Source: JBDHTO01 sp039808665
GTDB taxonomy: Bacteria > Pseudomonadota > Alphaproteobacteria > Paracaedibacterales > JAKBAR01
Reading direction: 5' to 3'
Assembly: GCA_039808665.1 (NCBI GenBank)
Contig: JBDHTO010000052.1
Location: 1 to 8,566, forward strand
Length of the DNA: 8,566 nucleotides
Shown here one piece after another: positions 4,676 to 8,566 of the stretch (its first letter is position 1; the number at the start of each line of letters is the position of its first letter). Below the pieces are notes generated by a model. That model ran no database searches. It was not told the origin of the DNA and was given only the letters and a program-made list of their open reading frames with translations. A program made the position numbers and the translations under genes.

Positions 4676-6823
4676 GTGTGCCATAGGCTTGTTACGATGC
4701 GAGAGAAGAATCCAGTTCTTGGGCATGATGCGGGGGAAAATTCTCCTCTGTTTGATATGTCGAAAATTCAGCACACCCTCCTTAAAAAGCAGATCCAGCG
4801 TTGCATGTCTGGAGAAGGTGCTTTTGATTTTGACAAACTTTTTATGCTCATTAACCAATCCTATGATATGGCAGATCAGGAGAGATATCTCTCAGACCAG
4901 TCTATCTCTGTTATGTCAGAGGAATTGACGGGGGCGAATGAAAACCTAAGACGCCAGGCTGAAGAGCTTCGAAAGAGTGAGGAGCGTTACGCTTTGGCAT
5001 CAAAGGGCGCAAATGATGGTCTTTGGGATTTTGATGTTCAATCAGGTGTTTGTTTCTATTCGGAAAGATGGCGTGAAATTGTCGGCCTCACCAATGATAC
5101 AAAACTTGACACACTAAATCAGTGGTTTGCTCTTGTTCATCCTTCTCATCAGGAATCTGTGAAGGATGCGCTCAATCGACATATTGATGGGTCAACTGAT
5201 CGATTTGAGGCTGAATATCAAATTCGGTGTAAAAATGGTCGCTATCTTTGGGTTCAGACACGGGGCTTTGCTTCACGTGATCATGAGGGGAAAGCTGTGC
5301 GTATTGCGGGATCTCAGACAGATATCTCTCAGCGGAAAAAGTATGAAGATCAGCTGTTTAAAGCGGCTTTTCATGACAAGCTTACAGGTCTTCCCAATCG
5401 TGCTCTTTTTTTGGATCGCCTCAGGCAAGCTCTTAAGGCTTTTAAGCGAGAAGGCGGCAAACAAGCGGCTTTGATGTTTTTAGATCTTGATCGGTTTAAA
5501 TTTGTAAACGACAGCTTGGGGCATGAGGCGGGAGATCAACTTCTCATTAGTGTCACGAAGCGTCTTGAACTTGTTTTACGAGAAACGGATACTCTCTGTC
5601 GTTTGGGTGGGGATGAATTTACGCTTCTTGCAGAGGAAATAGACAATCAAGAGCAGGCTCTTGGTATTGCCAACCGTATTATCGAAGAGATTACAAAGCC
5701 ATTTTTTATCTATAACCAACAGATCTTTATTTCAGGAAGTGTGGGGATTGTCATGATCGATCAGCGTGAGGAGGCGGAAACCCTCATGCGGAATGCAGAC
5801 CTTGCTATGTATCAGGCAAAGAATAATGGCAAGGGGCGTGCAGAGATTTTTGATAAAAAGCAATACGACCTTGTATATAACACGATGCAAGTTCAAAACG
5901 ATATGCGCAGTGGTATTGATCGGGGTGAGTTTATTCCATACTTCCAACCGATTGTTGATGTAAAAACGGGTGATATTATAAGTTTGGAGGCGCTTATGCG
6001 CTGGGATCATCCTAAAAATGGAATTATTCCACCTTTAAAATTCATTCCTATTGCCGAAGAAACGGGGATGATTAATGGTATTTCAGAAGTTCTTATTCAT
6101 AATGTGTGTAAGCAACTTCGGATGTGGAGGCATGCCTTTGGTGAGAAATGGATCCCAACAATCTCCATCAATCTCTCAGCGCGACAAGTTTTTGATCAAG
6201 AACATCTTAATACCTTATTTCAAATCATAGAAAACTCTAAAATCTCTCCAAATATGATTATTTTTGAGGTAACGGAAAGCATTATCATGGAAAATGCCCG
6301 GTATGTGGGGGAGATTTTGCGCAACATCAAATCAAAAGGGTTTGATATCGCTGTGGATGATTTTGGAACGGGATATTCCTCTTTGAGTTATCTGGCAACC
6401 TATCCCTTTGATGAGCTTAAAATCGACAGAAGCTTTGTCACGCATATTGGGGAGGATCCAAAAAAAGAGGCGCTTGTCAAAAATATTATTAATCTTGCGC
6501 GGGATTTGGGGCTTAAAACCGTTGCCGAGGGTGTAGAAACACGGGAAGAGCTTAAAAAACTTCAAGAGCTTGATTGTGATCTTGCGCAAGGGTATTTTTT
6601 CGCAAAACCTATGTCAGCACTCGAAATTTTGGATTATATGGCGCTTGGAGTTGGTATGGGAGAGAGTTTTAGTAAAAAAATTGACCAAGCGCAATATTTG
6701 GATCGATTCTCCTTTTTGATTGAAGATCCTAAACTGCAAGAGCCTATGCCGCAGCAGCGCCTCCATAAAGAGCAGCTGGAGCTGGATGTGGATTCCCAAA
6801 AAAGTGAGCGAAACCTTCAATAA
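4676..6823 (+). CDS. PAS-GGDEF-EAL cyclic-di-GMP synthase/phosphodiesterase
   Basis: The 715-residue cytoplasmic protein could both make c-di-GMP from two GTP and hydrolyse it to pGpG. Order: an N-terminal helical stretch with a coiled coil running into LRRQAEELRKSEERY (about 30-104); a PAS/PAC sensor (about 104-225, ending GSQTDISQRK); a GGDEF domain (about 228-392); an EAL domain (about 410-655); and a polar tail. GGDEF is intact at 311-315, and RETD (302-305), exactly five residues before it, is a complete product-inhibition I-site. EAL (438-440, EALMRW), NLSARQ, FEVTES, DDFGTGYSSL, LKIDRSF, AEGVET and QGYFFAKP keep the catalytic residues. No membrane segment is seen. The first possible start is GTG at 4676 with no good Shine-Dalgarno; ATG at 4697 is an alternative, seven codons shorter. 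Confidence 0.96.
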   Translation: MCHRLVTMREKNPVLGHDAGENSPLFDMSKIQHTLLKKQIQRCMSGEGAFDFDKLFMLINQSYDMADQERYLSDQSISVMSEELTGANENLRRQAEELRKSEERYALASKGANDGLWDFDVQSGVCFYSERWREIVGLTNDTKLDTLNQWFALVHPSHQESVKDALNRHIDGSTDRFEAEYQIRCKNGRYLWVQTRGFASRDHEGKAVRIAGSQTDISQRKKYEDQLFKAAFHDKLTGLPNRALFLDRLRQALKAFKREGGKQAALMFLDLDRFKFVNDSLGHEAGDQLLISVTKRLELVLRETDTLCRLGGDEFTLLAEEIDNQEQALGIANRIIEEITKPFFIYNQQIFISGSVGIVMIDQREEAETLMRNADLAMYQAKNNGKGRAEIFDKKQYDLVYNTMQVQNDMRSGIDRGEFIPYFQPIVDVKTGDIISLEALMRWDHPKNGIIPPLKFIPIAEETGMINGISEVLIHNVCKQLRMWRHAFGEKWIPTISINLSARQVFDQEHLNTLFQIIENSKISPNMIIFEVTESIIMENARYVGEILRNIKSKGFDIAVDDFGTGYSSLSYLATYPFDELKIDRSFVTHIGEDPKKEALVKNIINLARDLGLKTVAEGVETREELKKLQELDCDLAQGYFFAKPMSALEILDYMALGVGMGESFSKKIDQAQYLDRFSFLIEDPKLQEPMPQQRLHKEQLELDVDSQKSERNLQ

Positions 6824-7124
6824 CATCTTCCAAAATGTCATCTGTAGGATGAGGAGTTCCCTCCAGAGCCGCAAGAGTGTTTCGAAGATCTTCAAGAGAT
6901 AGCTCTCCTCCCTCTGGATTTTCCTCAGCTTCCGCTATAATGACCTGTGCACCACTATTATGAGGCCCTTCGTCGAACGGATGTTGGTCCTGTGCAAAAG
7001 TATAAATAGGCAAAAGAATAAGTGCGGCAAGAAGTGTTTTTCCCATGGTCTTCAAAACCCTTGTGTATAAGCTGTGCATAACAAAATCTTGACATGAGGG
7101 GATAAGATTGGCAACTTTAATCAT
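6744..7124 (-). CDS. Small probable secreted protein of unknown function
   Basis: I do not recognise this protein. The open frame has 126 codons, but the likely start is Met27 (ATG at 7044-7046), which begins MGKTLLAALILLPIYTFA, a typical Sec signal peptide with cleavage before QDQ. That leaves a mature acidic protein of about 82 residues. It has Glu/Asp-rich helical segments (LSLEDLRNTLAALEG, DDILEDVIEGFAHFFG), scattered His-Pro pairs (QHP, TPHP, NPHPAP) and a low-complexity end (LYGGAAAA). Shine-Dalgarno signals are weak for every start; AAGGG lies about 11 bases before Met27. The last 80 bases overlap the 3' end of the GGDEF-EAL gene on the other strand. The clean signal peptide argues that it is real, but a chance open frame cannot be excluded. 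Confidence 0.6.
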   Translation of the reverse strand: MIKVANLIPSCQDFVMHSLYTRVLKTMGKTLLAALILLPIYTFAQDQHPFDEGPHNSGAQVIIAEAEENPEGGELSLEDLRNTLAALEGTPHPTDDILEDVIEGFAHFFGNPHPAPAALYGGAAAA

Positions 7125-7188
7125 GTCTTAAGGTTTTTAGTTTTTACTCTTTACTCTTATCTGTTAATGTCTGATTCTAACCTTTCTT

Positions 7189-7194
7189 AAGGAG
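7189..7194 (+). promoter_or_regulatory. Shine-Dalgarno that fixes a TTG start for the M23 peptidase
   Basis: AAGGAG ends 8 bases before the TTG at 7203-7205, an ideal distance. The reading frame has no ATG near its beginning, and the N-terminal membrane segment is encoded only if translation starts here. The site therefore decides the start. Confidence 0.8.
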
Positions 7195-7202
7195 CCTCTT
7201 TT

Positions 7203-8566
7203 TTGAAAGATTTTTTCGAGCAACTCTCAAAATTTTTGAAAAGTGATGTGAGCTTTCTTCGCCAAAGTCTTTTCGGATCTGAAAAGGGAAGTGGAAAAAA
7301 ATTTCCAAGACATCTTATTATTAGCTCTTTGAGTCTTGTGACTGCCTTTTCTTTGGCCTTTCATGAATATCAAGTTTATGATCCAACCCTTGCAGAATAC
7401 GGCGTTGGGGGAACAACAGAGGAAGGGGACATTCCCGCTGAGGAAGAGACGATTCCCGTTGTTCAGGAACAGCCTAAAGTCGATCTTGGGACAGGAGAGA
7501 GATACCTTGTTGTGGGGAAGGGCGATACCTTAAATGGTATGTTAATTGCCGCGGGGGTGAGCAAAAAAGAAGCCCATGCGGCTGTGGCCTCAGTTCAAAA
7601 GATTTATAACGTACGTCACTTTAAAATTGGACAGGGGATTAATGTCAAACTTCGCCATGACAAAGAGACGGGTGAAGTCCTCTTGGATACTATGGATTGG
7701 CGTGCCTCTCCAGAATCAGAAATTCGTGTCATGTCCCAAAATGGGAAGGTGACTGCAAAAAAGCATGAGATTAAATTAACAAAATCCATCGAAGGTGTTG
7801 TGGGTAAGGTTCAATCGAATCTTCATGCCGCAGCCCTTAAGCAAGGTGCACCTTCAAATATCGCAAAGAATGCGATTCGTTATCTTTCCTTTGATATTAA
7901 TTTTCAACACGATGTAAAGGCTGGAAGTCCTTTTGGAATGCTCTACGAAGTCTATAGGGATCCAGAGGGTAAAATCGTTAAGTATGGTAACTTGCTGTAT
8001 GCCGCTGTTATGGCCAAGGGCAAGCTCAAACAAATCGTACGCTATGAAAATTCTCAAGGGGTAAATTATTATACACAAGGTGGTGAGTGCGCTGTGAAAA
8101 GCTTTATGCGGACGCCGCTTGAAGTGAAACGTCTTCGTATCAGCTCTGGTTATGGTTTGAGGATGCATCCGGTACGTGGATATACCGCCCAGCATAAAGG
8201 AATTGATTATAGCGCGCCTGCGGGAACGCCAATTGTCGCTGCTGCGGGTGGTGTTGTTGTGAAGGCGCAGTATTGGAGTGGTTTTGGACTCTATGTTGCC
8301 ATAAAGCACGGTGACTATGTCACCGAATATGGCCATATGCGCAAAATTGCTTCAGGAATTCGCCCCGGTGTAAAAGTTGCCCAAGGGCAAAGACTTGGGG
8401 AAGTAGGGTGCACAGGAACAGCAACAGGAAATCACTTGCACTACGGCGTTCTTCATAAGGGAAAGCACATTAACCCCGCCAGTATTAAAACAACATCCTC
8501 AGCAAAGCTTGCGGGTAAAGAACTTGCAAAGTTTGTCGCCTTTACCAAGAGTATGGAAAAGCACAT
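7203..8566 (+). CDS. Membrane-anchored LysM-like/M23 peptidoglycan endopeptidase (3' partial)
   Basis: An uninterrupted frame of 454 codons runs from a TTG with a perfect AAGGAG to the right edge. Residues about 37-53 (HLIISSLSLVTAFSLAF) are a single membrane anchor, followed by an acidic linker. Residues 100-152 are a LysM/OapA-like domain (RYLVVGKGDTLNGML to KIGQGINVKLR), then a Csd3/MepM-like middle region, then a LytM-type M23 domain (about 318-430). Zinc ligands His331 and Asp335 (HKGID) and His413 (HLH) are present, as are catalytic His378 (YGHM) and His411, so it should be active. The family cleaves peptide cross-links in peptidoglycan, which suggests a periplasmic role in cell growth or separation. 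The architecture resembles MepM/YebA, but orthology is not established. The C-terminus lies outside the window. Confidence 0.94.
   Translation, partial: MKDFFEQLSKFLKSDVSFLRQSLFGSEKGSGKKFPRHLIISSLSLVTAFSLAFHEYQVYDPTLAEYGVGGTTEEGDIPAEEETIPVVQEQPKVDLGTGERYLVVGKGDTLNGMLIAAGVSKKEAHAAVASVQKIYNVRHFKIGQGINVKLRHDKETGEVLLDTMDWRASPESEIRVMSQNGKVTAKKHEIKLTKSIEGVVGKVQSNLHAAALKQGAPSNIAKNAIRYLSFDINFQHDVKAGSPFGMLYEVYRDPEGKIVKYGNLLYAAVMAKGKLKQIVRYENSQGVNYYTQGGECAVKSFMRTPLEVKRLRISSGYGLRMHPVRGYTAQHKGIDYSAPAGTPIVAAAGGVVVKAQYWSGFGLYVAIKHGDYVTEYGHMRKIASGIRPGVKVAQGQRLGEVGCTGTATGNHLHYGVLHKGKHINPASIKTTSSAKLAGKELAKFVAFTKSMEKH

Noticed and set aside
6884..6893. GAAGATCTTC, a 10-base perfect palindrome
   Set aside because: It is inside the small exported-protein gene, has no T-run and is a single copy, so chance is the simplest explanation.
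7089..7094. A perfect TTGACA, with TTGGCA close by at 7108-7113, as a -35 box for the M23 gene
   Set aside because: No acceptable -10 box lies 16-19 bases downstream of either; the nearest, TTTAAT at 7116-7121, is 21 bases from the first.
7854..8336. A 160-codon minus-strand open frame
   Set aside because: It lies wholly antisense to the M23 peptidase, whose zinc and catalytic motifs are read across the same bases on the plus strand.
1..8566. Mobile elements, CRISPR arrays, tRNA or rRNA genes, riboswitches, phage genes
   Set aside because: No transposase, regularly spaced repeats, tRNA cloverleaf or rRNA-like stretch was seen, and the genes are standard chromosomal ones with no long gene-free region.

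Overview
The window looks like ordinary chromosomal DNA from an alphaproteobacterium of moderate to low GC. The clues are the conserved rpsP-rimM-trmD-rplS order, an MnmA carrying the GACCAGQDIYDAR segment that I associate with alphaproteobacterial MnmA, an S16 protein with a long Ala/Glu/Pro-rich tail, and a full TTAA-N7-TTAAC site of the kind bound by the alphaproteobacterial cell-cycle regulator CtrA. A Holosporales-like or other low-GC alphaproteobacterial lineage is possible, but the sequence alone does not settle the taxon.

Layout. Positions 1-64 probably hold the last codons of a plus-strand gene that enters from the left, followed by a plus-strand terminator (90-122). A minus-strand terminator (147-171) closes the minus-strand cluster, which read in its own direction runs: response regulator (4535-3849), glutaredoxin (overlapping it by ATGA), mnmA, then rpsP, rimM, trmD and rplS (ending at 206). 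The last four are tightly packed, with gaps of 4 and 5 bases and one ATGA overlap, and a credible promoter lies upstream of rpsP. A 140-base divergent control region (4536-4675) separates the response regulator from a large plus-strand PAS-GGDEF-EAL cyclic-di-GMP enzyme (4676-6823). A small minus-strand gene for a probable exported protein (6744-7124, or from 7046) overlaps the 3' end of that gene tail to tail. On the right edge a plus-strand LysM-like/M23 zinc peptidase starts with TTG at 7203 and runs off the window.

How the genes fit together. The left half is translation machinery: ribosomal proteins S16 and L19, the 30S maturation factor RimM, and two tRNA modification enzymes (TrmD, m1G37; MnmA, s2U34). 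The middle is signalling: an OmpR-type regulator with no kinase beside it, translationally coupled to a glutaredoxin and divergent from a c-di-GMP enzyme with intact synthase, hydrolase and inhibitory-site residues. The right edge concerns the envelope: a probable exported small protein and a murein hydrolase.

I found no clear undescribed system, CRISPR array, mobile element, rRNA or tRNA. The items most worth a second look are the glutaredoxin gene, which carries an in-frame lipoprotein signal upstream of a second, strongly Shine-Dalgarno-marked start; the CtrA-like box and repeated AGTCTT half-sites in the divergent region; and the small exported protein overlapping the EAL gene.
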